64,000 bases of DNA from Pseudomonas nitroreducens (GCF_014204515.1 NZ_JACHLI010000017.1:1-64000); one strand, 5' to 3'. Positions 36,090 through 45,178 are shown, numbered from the stretch's first letter. Numbers and translations are program-made. The notes: generated by a model from the letters alone, not told the origin.

Positions 36090-37955
36090 ATGCCCAAACG
36101 CCTGTTGCCCTGGATGGCGCTGTGCGCCTGCACCCCGCTCCTCGCCGCTCCCCAGCCCGATCCGCAGCGCCTGCAGCAACTGGCCGACGAGCCTTACTGG
36201 CTGGCCCTGGGGCACTACGAGCACGCCAAGCTCGGCGGTTGGCGCAGCTTTGTCGACGATCCGAAATTCTTCCTGGCCAAGGACGGCGATAGCCATCCCG
36301 AAGCGGAACTGGCGGCCACGCTGAAGGCCCTCTACGCCCCCGCCAGCCTCGCCGGCAACCACGCCCAGTGCGTCTATCCGGCGCGCACCCGCTGGCTGCG
36401 CCAGCAACTTCAGCTGACCGACCTGCCGCCGGTGGAGTGCAAGGAATTCACCACCTGGTACCAGGACATCAACCCGCACAGCGCCGTGCTGGTGTTCCCG
36501 GCCGCCTACCTGAACAGCCCATCCTCGATGTTCGGCCACACCCTGCTGCGCATCGACCAGGCCGACGTCGACTCCGACAACACCGCCCTGCTCAGCTACG
36601 CGCTCAACTTCGGCGCCTACATCGAGGGCATGGACAACAGCATCCTCTACGCCTGGAAGGGCCTGATGGGCGGCTACCCCGGCCTGTTCGCCCTGGTGCC
36701 CTACCGCGAGAAGCTCGCCGAATACAGCCGCCTGGAAAACCGCGACCTCTGGGAATACCGCCTGAACCTGACGCCGGAAGAAACCGCGCGCATGGTCGAG
36801 CACGTCTGGGAGCTGAAGCAGATCCGCTTCAAGTACTACTTCTTCGACGAGAACTGCTCGTTCCGCCTGCTGGAGCTGCTGGAGATCGCCCGCCCCGGCG
36901 TCGAGCTGACCGATCACTTCCCGCTCACCGCCATCCCCACCGACACCGTGCGCGCGGTGAAGAACGCCGGGATGATCGACCGCGTCGACTACCGCCCTTC
37001 CCGCTAGCGCGAACTGCTCGCCCGCAGCGAACCGCTGAACCACGCCGAGAAGGTCCTGGCGCGACACCTCGCTGATGACGACGGCCTGCTGCAGAGCCCT
37101 GAGTTCGCCGCCCTGCCCGCGGACCGCCAGGCGCTGGTGCAGGACACCGCGTTCCGCCTGGTGCGCTACCGCGCCACCGGCCAGGAGCGCGATGCCTCCA
37201 CCGCCTCGCGCAGCTACAACCTGCTCAAGGCGATCAACCAGAACCCGCCGCCGGCGCTGAGCGTCGAGCGCCCCGGCCAACCCGAGGACGGCCACCAATC
37301 GCGCACCTGGCAGCTCGGCGCCGGCAGCCGCGACGGCCAGGCCTTCGCCCAGTACGGCCTGCGCATGGCCTACCACGACCTCGAGGACAACGCCTTCGGC
37401 TTCCCCCTCGGTGCGCAGATCGAGATCGGCCAGCTCAAGCTGCGCCAGTACGAAGGCAACCGTTGGCAGCTGCAGCAGCTGGACCTGGTCACCATCCGCT
37501 CGATGACGCCGCGCAACGAGCTGCTGCAACCGTTGTCCTGGCAGGTTTCCGGCGGCTGGGAACGGGTGATCGGCAAGCACAGCGACAACGACCACGACAC
37601 CCTGGTCGGCCACCTCAACGGCGGTGCCGGCGGCAGCTGGAAACTCAGCGATGACCTGCAGGCCTACGCCCTGGGCACCGCGCGCATCGAGAACAACCCG
37701 GACTTCGCCGCGACCATCGCCCCGGCCATGGGCTTCGACACCGGCGTGTTGTGGAGCAACCCGCTGGGCAACCTCAGCGTCGAAGGCAAGGGCGACTACT
37801 TCCACAACGGCGAAGTGCGCCGCACGCTGAGCTTCGGCCAGCAGGTGGAACTGGGCCGCAACCTTGGCCTGCGGCTCTCAGCCCAGCGAGAGTTCAGCCA
37901 TGAAGCGAGCCCGCGCAACGAAGTGATGCTGGAGCTGCGCTGGTACCACTACTGA
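36090..37955 (+). pseudogene. DUF4105 (Lnb-type N-terminal periplasmic) protein gene with in-frame amber stop
   Basis: The frame encodes a signal peptide (MPKRLLPWMALCACTPLLAA), then the DUF4105 domain (NPHSAVLVFPAAYLNSPSSMFGHTLLRID; KYYFFDENCSFRLLELLE). At 37005-37007 a TAG interrupts it, after DYRPSR and before RELLARSEPLNHAEKVLARHL. The same frame then stays open to TGA at 37953-37955 and encodes a beta-rich C-terminal region ending in an aromatic/Tyr pattern (ELRWYHY). The intact product would be about 620 residues with the stop codon read as one amino acid; CAG (Gln) to TAG is the simplest change. It is either a recent nonsense mutation, a base-call error, or (less likely) read-through. 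The last 7 bases overlap the convergent gene at 37949. Confidence 0.8.
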
Positions 37956-38881
37956 TCCAGTTGGCGCTCCGCGATGCCCTGCTCGGCGAACCAGTGCAGC
38001 AGGGCCTCGCGCTGCATCACCCGCGCATGCACCGGCGCGTTGCCGCCACCTGTCAGTAGCCGTTCCAGATCGCAACCCTGATCACGCAGTCGCTCCAGCA
38101 GCTCGATGTCGCCGCTGCGCACCGCATGCGTCAAGGCCAGACGTTGCAGCTCCGGCTCCTCGACAATCCGCCCCTGCTCCAGCGCTGCGCGCCAGTCGCG
38201 CACCAGCGGTCGCAGCGAATCCCGCAGCTGCTGCGCCAGCACCTCACCCTCGACACCCGAGGCTGCCAGCTCATCCAGGGCTTCGAGCAATTCCTGCCCG
38301 GCATCCGCGCCCTCGGCGAACGGATCGTCATCGAAGCCGAGCAGCGCGAACAGGCCGTACAGATCGTCGGCCACCTTCGTCAGAGCATCCTCGTGCAGGC
38401 GCAGCGGCCAGGCCGGCGGCAAGGCGCGGCTCCAGGCGTAGATGGCGCCGAACTCCTCCGGCTCGACACAGACGTAGATCCGCTCCAGGTACTCGAAACC
38501 ACCGATGGGCAGGAAGCCGGCGCGGCCGTCCCACTCCTGGCCATTCTCCTCGGCAACTTCCGCGGCGCACTCCTGCTCATGCTCCAGCCAGCCCCACAGG
38601 TCGTGGTAGCCGTCGCTGTCCGGGTAGAAAAGCTCGTTGAAGGAGTACGGATGCAGGTGGCCGTCGTAGTCCACGCACAGCTCGTAATCCAGGCGGCCGC
38701 CGAAGGCGCAACGCCACAGGGCGACCAGTTCGGCTGGCAGTTTGCTGCCCAGGCGCTGCTCGACCTCTGCGAGCTGGGCGTCGCTGATCGGCGGCTGTGC
38801 GTCGTGGATAATGCGCCCGGCGAAGCAGGCCAGGCGGTGCTCGCGCAGCAGTTGCTGCTGCGCCGGAGTGAACTCAGGCAT
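37949..38881 (-). CDS. SMI1/KNR4 (SUKH)-type protein
   Basis: 310 residues. The N-terminal part (about 28-200) fits the SUKH/SMI1-KNR4 fold: ISDAQLAEVEQRLGSKLPAELVALWRCAFGG, then FLPIGGFEYLERIYVCVEPEEFGAIYAW. The C-terminal 100 residues include a helical part with an ankyrin-like stretch (LALTHAVRSGDIELLERLRDQGCDLERLL). SUKH proteins are often immunity proteins to nuclease or nucleic-acid-modifying toxins (family knowledge). It overlaps the NADAR gene upstream by 8 bases, so they form a pair. Confidence 0.7.
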   Translation of the reverse strand: MPEFTPAQQQLLREHRLACFAGRIIHDAQPPISDAQLAEVEQRLGSKLPAELVALWRCAFGGRLDYELCVDYDGHLHPYSFNELFYPDSDGYHDLWGWLEHEQECAAEVAEENGQEWDGRAGFLPIGGFEYLERIYVCVEPEEFGAIYAWSRALPPAWPLRLHEDALTKVADDLYGLFALLGFDDDPFAEGADAGQELLEALDELAASGVEGEVLAQQLRDSLRPLVRDWRAALEQGRIVEEPELQRLALTHAVRSGDIELLERLRDQGCDLERLLTGGGNAPVHARVMQREALLHWFAEQGIAERQLDQ

Positions 38882-39443
38882 CGCGCCCCTCCTGGCGCAA
38901 CGCAGCGCGGGCGCTCATCAGGGCGAAGCCCAGTAGATTCAGCCCGCGCCAGCGCGGGGGATTGCCCGCATCGGGATGATCGACCGCCAGGCCGATGCCC
39001 CAGATCGCATCCACCGGGCTGGCCTCGACCAGCACGCGGTCACCGGTGCCCAGCAGGAATTCGCGCAGGGCTGGGTTCTGCCCGAACTTGGCGTGGTTGG
39101 CGCGGGTGACGATGGCCAGCCGCTCGGCATTCCAGGCCGCCTCGTCGAAGCCGCGGATCTCGCGGCCGATGGACTTCGCCTCGGCTGGCGTGCGCGCCGC
39201 GAGAATCCGCGCCAGCGCCGCCTCGTCACCGAACAACCGGGCCTTGCCGGCCATCATGTAGTGCTCGGCGCTGGTGTAGGTCACCCCGTCGATCGCGAAG
39301 TCCGCCTCGAACCACTGGCTGAAACAGCTCTTGTCGACGTCCCCTGAGTGCTTCGGGCGATGCCCCCAGAAGTACACATACTTGAAGGCTTCGCCCGCCT
39401 CGATGCGCCGGCACAACTGCTCGACACTCATCGGTTCTTCCAT
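38874..39443 (-). CDS. NADAR (YbiA-like) family protein
   Basis: 189 residues from ATG 39443, with GAGGAG six bases upstream. It shows the NADAR signature: FKYVYFWGHRPKHSGDVDKSCFSQWFEADFAIDGVTYTSAEHYMMAGKARLFGD, FDEAAWNAERLAIVTRANHAKFGQNPALREFLLGTGDRVLVEASPVDAIWGIGL. Family members are N-glycosidases that act on riboflavin intermediates, and some remove ADP-ribose from guanine bases (established for the family, not for this protein). It lies between the SUKH gene and rtcR, on the same strand as both. Confidence 0.88.
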   Translation of the reverse strand: MEEPMSVEQLCRRIEAGEAFKYVYFWGHRPKHSGDVDKSCFSQWFEADFAIDGVTYTSAEHYMMAGKARLFGDEAALARILAARTPAEAKSIGREIRGFDEAAWNAERLAIVTRANHAKFGQNPALREFLLGTGDRVLVEASPVDAIWGIGLAVDHPDAGNPPRWRGLNLLGFALMSARAALRQEGRDA

Positions 39444-39478
39444 GATCGGCTCCTCGCCACTGTCGCAAAACCGCGAGT

Positions 39479-41089
<1,611 letters not shown>

Positions 41090-41093
41090 CTTT

Positions 41094-41200
41094 TATCCAT
41101 AAAGATAAATAACTATCTCAGGATATCCATAAATCCAGTTTACGGCCAATGACCGCGAGCGCCGTCGTCGACCGATAAAATTATTAAATCGTTATTTATC
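41094..41200. promoter_or_regulatory. Putative RtcR upstream activating region
   Basis: This AT-rich stretch stands out in GC-rich surroundings. GATAAATAAC (41104-41113) has an exact reverse complement GTTATTTATC at 41191-41200. TATCCATAAA occurs twice in direct orientation exactly 30 bases apart (41094-41103 and 41124-41133), about three helical turns. The whole lies 40-150 bases before the sigma54 promoter, where enhancer sites for an activator of the RtcR type are expected. Confidence 0.55.
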
Positions 41201-41239
41201 AACTACTTAATACATATCAGCACAAGCCTGAAGCAAACC

Positions 41240-41255
41240 TGGCACGCCCCTCGCT
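41240..41255 (+). promoter_or_regulatory. Sigma54 (-24/-12) promoter of the rtc operon
   Basis: TGGCACGCCCCTCGCT has the invariant GG (41241-41242) and GC (41253-41254) with the required 10-base spacing, close to the consensus TGGCACN5TTGCW. Transcription would start near 41266, about 110 bases before the first tRNA-like element and 530 before the first protein gene. Confidence 0.75.
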
Positions 41256-41374
41256 ATATCTCCCTCGACCGCATCGCTGATGCAGCCCACGGGCAGGGAC
41301 TTCAACTCCCGCCGGTGCCCGAGCCCACCCCTGGTGTCGGCTTCGTGCATGCCGCTGCAGCAGTCACGGTCGAT

Positions 41375-41445
41375 GGCGCGGTAGCTCAGCCCGGTAGAGC
41401 ACTCCCTTCGCGGGAGCCGTCGCAGGTTCGAATCCTGCCCGCGCC
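41375..41445 (+). ncRNA. tRNA-like element 1 (short anticodon loop, no CCA)
   Basis: A 71-base cloverleaf. Acceptor stem GGCGCGG/CCGCGCC (7 bp, perfect), D-arm GCTC-AGCCCGGTA-GAGC, T-arm GCAGG-TTCGAAT-CCTGC. Tertiary landmarks are present: U8, A14, G15, G18G19, A21, C48 and T54-T55-C56-A58. The anticodon arm is CTCCC-TTCGC-GGGAG, a 5-base loop instead of 7, so no standard anticodon can be placed. The 3' end runs straight into element 2 with no CCA, although tRNA genes of this group usually encode it. This is probably not a translating tRNA but a tRNA-shaped part of the rtc leader RNA. Confidence 0.85.
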
Positions 41446-41515
41446 GTTCGATAGCTCAGCCTGGTAGAGCAGCCGTTTTCGGATGGCCTGTCGCGGGTTC
41501 GACTCCCGCTCGAAC
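41446..41515 (+). ncRNA. tRNA-like element 2 (short anticodon loop, no CCA)
   Basis: It starts at the base after element 1. Acceptor stem GTTCGA/TCGAAC (6 bp; the seventh pair would be C-A), D-arm GCTC-AGCCTGGTA-GAGC, T-arm GCGGG-TTCGACT-CCCGC. The same tertiary landmarks as in element 1 are kept. The anticodon arm is GCCGT-TTTCGG-ATGGC, a 6-base loop with one G-T pair, again one base short of a readable anticodon loop. No CCA follows. The D-arm is nearly identical to that of element 1 but stems differ in sequence while staying paired, which suggests that the fold is selected. Confidence 0.85.
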
Positions 41516-41516
41516 A

Positions 41517-41533
41517 CTGCCCTGATAAGGCAG
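41517..41533 (+). ncRNA. Free-standing anticodon-arm-like hairpin (tRNA-Ile GAU loop)
   Basis: CTGCC-CTGATAA-GGCAG: five perfect pairs closing a 7-base loop, the exact size of an anticodon arm. The loop CTGATAA equals the anticodon loop of bacterial tRNA-Ile(GAU), with U33 and A37-A38 in place. It begins one base after tRNA-like element 2. A chance hairpin is possible; placement and loop identity make a mimic plausible. Confidence 0.6.
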
Positions 41534-41551
41534 CTACTCATGAATGCAACA

Positions 41552-41725
41552 CCCCGCCGGTGGGCGACGGGAAGGCGCAAGCGGCCAGGAAGGCCGGATA
41601 CGCCAGGGACCCGCAGCCACCGCCGGCCCGCCCGGTACGAGGACCGGGCCCGCGACAAGGCAGGTGCTGGCCGAAGGATTCGGCCAGACGGACAGGAGGT
41701 CCGCAGCACCTGGCTCTCGCGAGCC
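41552..41725 (+). ncRNA. Structured 5' leader with GGA-loop hairpins and a three-way junction
   Basis: The stretch after the tRNA-like elements packs perfect hairpins. CGCC/GGCG extended by CCC/GGG lies at 41552-41571. CGGCC-AGGAA-GGCCG is at 41582-41596, inside GGCG/CGCC (41574-41577/41601-41604). GCCCGGT/ACCGGGC with loop ACGAGG is at 41630-41649. A three-way junction follows: outer stem 41661-41668/41705-41712 (8 bp) enclosing GGCCGAA-GGA-TTCGGCC (41669-41685) and CGGAC-AGGAG-GTCCG (41689-41703). GGCTC-TCGC-GAGCC closes the set (41712-41725). GGA in or at the edge of several loops resembles RsmA/CsrA target RNA. The open frame through here lacks coding signs. Confidence 0.6.
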
Positions 41726-41794
41726 CCCGCCTCGCCACCCGACGGGCTGGCGGACACCGGCATCCAAGGACAAGAGAAGAAGGAAGAGAAAAAT

Positions 41795-42937
41795 ATGAAA
41801 CTGCTGAAGCGCTTTACCGTGAAGAAGAACGAACGCGGCCTGCTGTACTCCGAGGGCGATTTCCTGGCCATTCTGGAACCCGGTGCCTATCGCCGCCTGG
41901 ACCTGTACAACCGCCTGAGCGTGGAAACCTTCAGCCTGAACACCCCGCTGTTCGAACACCGCCTGGCCGGCTACCTGCGTCAGTCGGAACCGGCGCTGGT
42001 CGAACGCTACTTCACCCGCATGGACCTGGCCGAGAACGAGGCCGGCCTGCGCTTCGAGGATGGCGTACTGGCGGAAATCCTCGCACCGGGCAGCCGCCGG
42101 CTGTACTGGAAAGGCCAGACCGAGCAGCGCCTGGAGCGCATCGACCTGAGCCAGGAATACCGCGTGGCTCCGGCACTGCTGCAGCAGATGCAGGGCAACC
42201 TGCGCGGCCGCAGTGTGAGCGGCGCCGAGGCGCTGCTGGTGACCCTGGTACCGGCCTACCAGGTCGGTGTGCTGAAGGTCGACGGCGCAGTGGTCGAGTT
42301 GCTGCCGGCCGGCCAGTACGGCTTCTGGCGCTACAACCGCCAGGTGAGCGTGGAGCTGATCGATACGCGGATCCAGGCGCTGGAAGTCAGCGGCCAGGAA
42401 ATCCTCACCCGTGACAAGGTGAGCCTGCGCCTGAACCTGGCCGCCAACTGGCGTTACAGCGACGTGCTGACGGCGTTTTCCAGCCTGTCCAAGCCGCTGG
42501 AGCACCTCTACCGCGAGCTGCAGTTCGGCCTGCGCGCCGCGGTGGGCACCCGTTCCCTGGATGAGCTGCTGGAGAACAAGCAGCTGATCGACGACTCGGT
42601 CAGCGCCTACCTGAAGGAACGGCTGCCGGGCACCGGCATCGAGGTCAGCGGCCTGGGCGTGCGCGACATCATCCTGCCGGGCGAGATGAAGACCCTGCTG
42701 GCCCAGGTGGTGGAGGCGGAGAAGGCAGCGCAGGCCAACGTGATCCGTCGCCGCGAGGAAACCTCGGCGACCCGCTCGCTGCTGAACACGGCCAAGGTGA
42801 TGGAGGACAACCCCACCGCCCTGCGCCTGAAGGAGCTGGAAACCCTGGAGCGGGTGGCCGAACGGATCGACCGCATCTCGGTATTCGGTGGCCTGGATCA
42901 GGTATTGAATGGACTGGTGACGCTGAAGCCGGCCTGA
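41795..42937 (+). CDS. Slipin/SPFH (band 7) protein of the rtc operon
   Basis: 380 residues from ATG 41795, preceded by purine-rich GGAAGAG; an ATG at 41540 would place structured leader in the reading frame. An SPFH/band 7 domain covers about residues 160-330 (VPAYQVGVLKVDGAVVELLPAGQYGFW, SGQEILTRDKVSLRLNLAANWRYSD, LGVRDIILPGEMKTLLAQVVEAEKAAQANVIRRREETSATRS). No clear N-terminal membrane segment is seen, unlike classic stomatins. It is the first protein gene of the operon. Slipins recur beside RtcB in many bacteria (recalled knowledge); their role in RNA repair is not known. Confidence 0.88.
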   Translation: MKLLKRFTVKKNERGLLYSEGDFLAILEPGAYRRLDLYNRLSVETFSLNTPLFEHRLAGYLRQSEPALVERYFTRMDLAENEAGLRFEDGVLAEILAPGSRRLYWKGQTEQRLERIDLSQEYRVAPALLQQMQGNLRGRSVSGAEALLVTLVPAYQVGVLKVDGAVVELLPAGQYGFWRYNRQVSVELIDTRIQALEVSGQEILTRDKVSLRLNLAANWRYSDVLTAFSSLSKPLEHLYRELQFGLRAAVGTRSLDELLENKQLIDDSVSAYLKERLPGTGIEVSGLGVRDIILPGEMKTLLAQVVEAEKAAQANVIRRREETSATRSLLNTAKVMEDNPTALRLKELETLERVAERIDRISVFGGLDQVLNGLVTLKPA

Positions 42938-42968
42938 CAAGGGCCTGCCCGGCGCAGGAGACAGCAAG

Positions 42969-43367
42969 GTGAAGAGCAACAAGCAGCGCCGCCAGGAAAT
43001 CCGCCAGAAGCGCGAACAACGCAAGGCCTGGAAGGCCGAGCGGTCCAGGCGGCCGGAAAGCCGCCTGGCACCGCCCGGCAGCCTGCCGGTGAATCGCTCG
43101 AACCTGGCGCCCTACAACAGTTACGGCGACCCGCTGTTCGTGCGCCGTGGCTGGTACGAGGACCAGGACTTCACCTGCCAAGACTGCGGCGCCGAGCAGA
43201 CCTGGACCGCCGCTCAGCAGAAGTGGTGGTACGAGGACTGTAAGGGACAGGTGTTCGCGACGGCGATACGCTGCCGCACCTGTCGATTGAACAAACGAAT
43301 TCGCGATGGCCGGGCACAACCCGCTGCCGGCCACATCGCTCCGCAACTGAAGAGAGTCGAAACATGA
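42969..43367 (+). CDS. Zinc-ribbon (zf-trcl type) protein of the rtc operon
   Basis: 132 residues from GTG 42969. The N-terminal 35 residues are strongly basic (KSNKQRRQEIRQKREQRKAW), suited to RNA contact. A zinc ribbon follows with CQDC (Cys70, Cys73) and CRTC (Cys102, Cys105), plus the family stretch WTAAQQKWWYEDCKG. The stop overlaps the rtcB ATG (ATGA), so it is translated together with the ligase. Proposed role: RNA or ribosome binding partner of RtcB (inference). Confidence 0.8.
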   Translation: MKSNKQRRQEIRQKREQRKAWKAERSRRPESRLAPPGSLPVNRSNLAPYNSYGDPLFVRRGWYEDQDFTCQDCGAEQTWTAAQQKWWYEDCKGQVFATAIRCRTCRLNKRIRDGRAQPAAGHIAPQLKRVET

Positions 43368-44590
43368 GCACCAAGACCTTCCAACTGCTGGAAGTCGCCA
43401 ACGGTAAACCGATCAAGCTCTGGACCCAGGGCGTGCCGGTCGAGGAAGACGCCAAACAGCAACTTATGAACACCGCGAAGATGCCCTTCATCTTCAAGCA
43501 CCTGGCCGTGATGCCGGACGTGCACCTGGGTAAAGGCTCGACCATCGGCAGCGTGATTCCCACAAAGGGCGCCATCATCCCGGCCGCTGTGGGTGTGGAT
43601 ATCGGCTGCGGCATGATCGCCGCGCGCACCTCGCTGGTGGCCGCGGACCTGCCGGATAACCTGCACGGTCTGCGCACCGCCATCGAGAAGGCCGTGCCCC
43701 ACGGACGCACCAACACCCGTGCAGGACGCGATAAGGGCGCCTGGGAAAACGTGCCCGAGCACGCCGACGACGCATGGCGCGCATTGGCCGGCCGCTTCAA
43801 GGTGATCACCGACAAGCACCCGAAACTGGAGAAGACCAACAACCGCAAGCACCTGGGAACGCTGGGGACCGGCAACCACTTCATCGAGGTCTGCCTCGAC
43901 GAAGCCGACCGCGTCTGGTTCATGCTGCACAGCGGCTCGCGCGGCGTGGGTAACGCCATCGGCAACCTGTTCATCGAACTGGCCCAGGCCGATATGCGCC
44001 AGCACATCGCCAACCTGCCGGACCGTGACCTGGCCTACTTCGAGGAAGGCAGCCAGCACTTCGACGACTACGTGGAAGCGGTGGGCTGGGCCCAGGACTT
44101 CGCCCGGCAGAACCGCGAGCTGATGATGCACTCGGTGATCGCGGCGGCGCGGCAGATCATCCGCAAGCCGTTCGAAGCCAGCCTGGAAGCGGTGAACTGC
44201 CACCACAACTACGTGCAGAAGGAGCGCCACTTCGGCGAAGAGGTACTGGTGACGCGTAAAGGCGCGGTATCGGCGCAGAAGGGTCAGCTGGGCATCATTC
44301 CGGGGTCCATGGGCGCGAGGAGCTTCATCGTCCGCGGCCTGGGCAACGAGGAAGCCTTCTGCTCGTGCAGCCATGGCGCGGGACGGACCATGAGCCGCAC
44401 CAAGGCGAAGAAGCTGTTCAGCGTCGAAGACCAGATTCGCGCCACCGCCCACGTCGAATGCCGCAAGGATGCCGACGTGATCGACGAGATCCCGATGGCC
44501 TACAAGGACATCGACGCCGTGATGGACGCCCAGCGCGAGCTGGTGGAAGTGCTGCATACCCTGCGCCAGGTGGTATGCGTGAAAGGATGA
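43364..44590 (+). CDS. rtcB: RNA-splicing ligase RtcB
   Basis: 408 residues, the same length as E. coli RtcB. Metal-site motifs are clear: MPDVHLGKGSTIGSVIPT, GVDIGCGMIAART, GTGNHFIEV. The guanylation histidine is His337 in CSHGAGRTMSR. RtcB joins RNA 2',3'-cyclic phosphate or 3'-phosphate ends to 5'-OH ends with GTP and Mn, and so reseals tRNAs cut in the anticodon loop. It is the core of the operon, overlapping the zinc-ribbon gene. Confidence 0.97.
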   Translation: MSTKTFQLLEVANGKPIKLWTQGVPVEEDAKQQLMNTAKMPFIFKHLAVMPDVHLGKGSTIGSVIPTKGAIIPAAVGVDIGCGMIAARTSLVAADLPDNLHGLRTAIEKAVPHGRTNTRAGRDKGAWENVPEHADDAWRALAGRFKVITDKHPKLEKTNNRKHLGTLGTGNHFIEVCLDEADRVWFMLHSGSRGVGNAIGNLFIELAQADMRQHIANLPDRDLAYFEEGSQHFDDYVEAVGWAQDFARQNRELMMHSVIAAARQIIRKPFEASLEAVNCHHNYVQKERHFGEEVLVTRKGAVSAQKGQLGIIPGSMGARSFIVRGLGNEEAFCSCSHGAGRTMSRTKAKKLFSVEDQIRATAHVECRKDADVIDEIPMAYKDIDAVMDAQRELVEVLHTLRQVVCVKG

Positions 44591-44599
44591 GGTGAGGAC

Positions 44600-45178
44600 A
44601 TGCTGCAACCCATGGAAAACCAGCGCATGCAGGAGCTGCGCAGCCGCCTGGAACAGGCCGGCTGCGTCTTCGACTTCCGCGTGCTGACACTCGACCCGAG
44701 CGCCACACCCGGCGAGGCGGAACATCGCCTGGCGTTGCAGATGCTCTTCGAAACCATCCAGGAACGCGCGCGGCAGTGGCAGGCGCAAGTCATCGCCCGC
44801 CACCCGCAGTACGCCACCCATGAATGGGCGGACCTGACGCCAGACCTGGCCCAGGCCCGCCCGCAGGCCCTCAGCGCCGAAGCCGTGCGCGAGCTGGCCC
44901 GCGACGACGGCCCGCTGTGCCGCGCCTTCCGCGCCCCGCCCTACGGCACCCAGCTGCAGGTCGCGGACTTCCGCGAATGGCTACAGGTGCTACGGCTGTA
45001 CCCGGAGGAAGAACTGCAGGTCTTGGACTGGGTCGGCGACGGCGATGCCGAACCGCACCGCAGCCACTGGAGCTGCTACTTCGACGACGGCAAGGAATGG
45101 TGGGGCATCTGGTGCCTCACCCTGTACAACCCGCGACGACGAACATTGTCCGCGCTGGCCGCCAGCGCGACGGACTGA
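44600..45178 (+). CDS. Unknown protein between rtcB and the nucleotidyltransferase
   Basis: 192 residues, acidic, soluble. I recognise no domain. An N-terminal helical region (MENQRMQELRSRLEQAG) is followed by a Trp-rich C-terminal part, LQVLDWVGDGDAEPHRSHWSCYFDDGKEWWGIWCLTLYNPRRRT. A start at Met5 is possible. It lies 9 bases after rtcB and 19 before the next gene, so it is clearly part of the operon. Confidence 0.75.
   Translation: MLQPMENQRMQELRSRLEQAGCVFDFRVLTLDPSATPGEAEHRLALQMLFETIQERARQWQAQVIARHPQYATHEWADLTPDLAQARPQALSAEAVRELARDDGPLCRAFRAPPYGTQLQVADFREWLQVLRLYPEEELQVLDWVGDGDAEPHRSHWSCYFDDGKEWWGIWCLTLYNPRRRTLSALAASATD

Noticed and set aside
37137..37955. Separate gene starting at ATG 37137 after the DUF4105 stop
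   Set aside because: The protein sequence runs on in the same frame across the TAG without a new ribosome site, so it is better seen as the second half of one interrupted gene.
41375..41515. Two ordinary tRNA genes
   Set aside because: The anticodon loops have 5 and 6 bases in every pairing register tried, no CCA is encoded and there is no spacer for processing; treated as tRNA-like elements instead.
41483..41794. N-terminal extension of the slipin frame back to 41483
   Set aside because: The extra residues would come from tRNA-like element 2 and the structured leader, are Arg/Pro-rich like other shadow frames of GC-rich DNA, and the ATG at 41795 has a purine-rich ribosome site and a family-like start.
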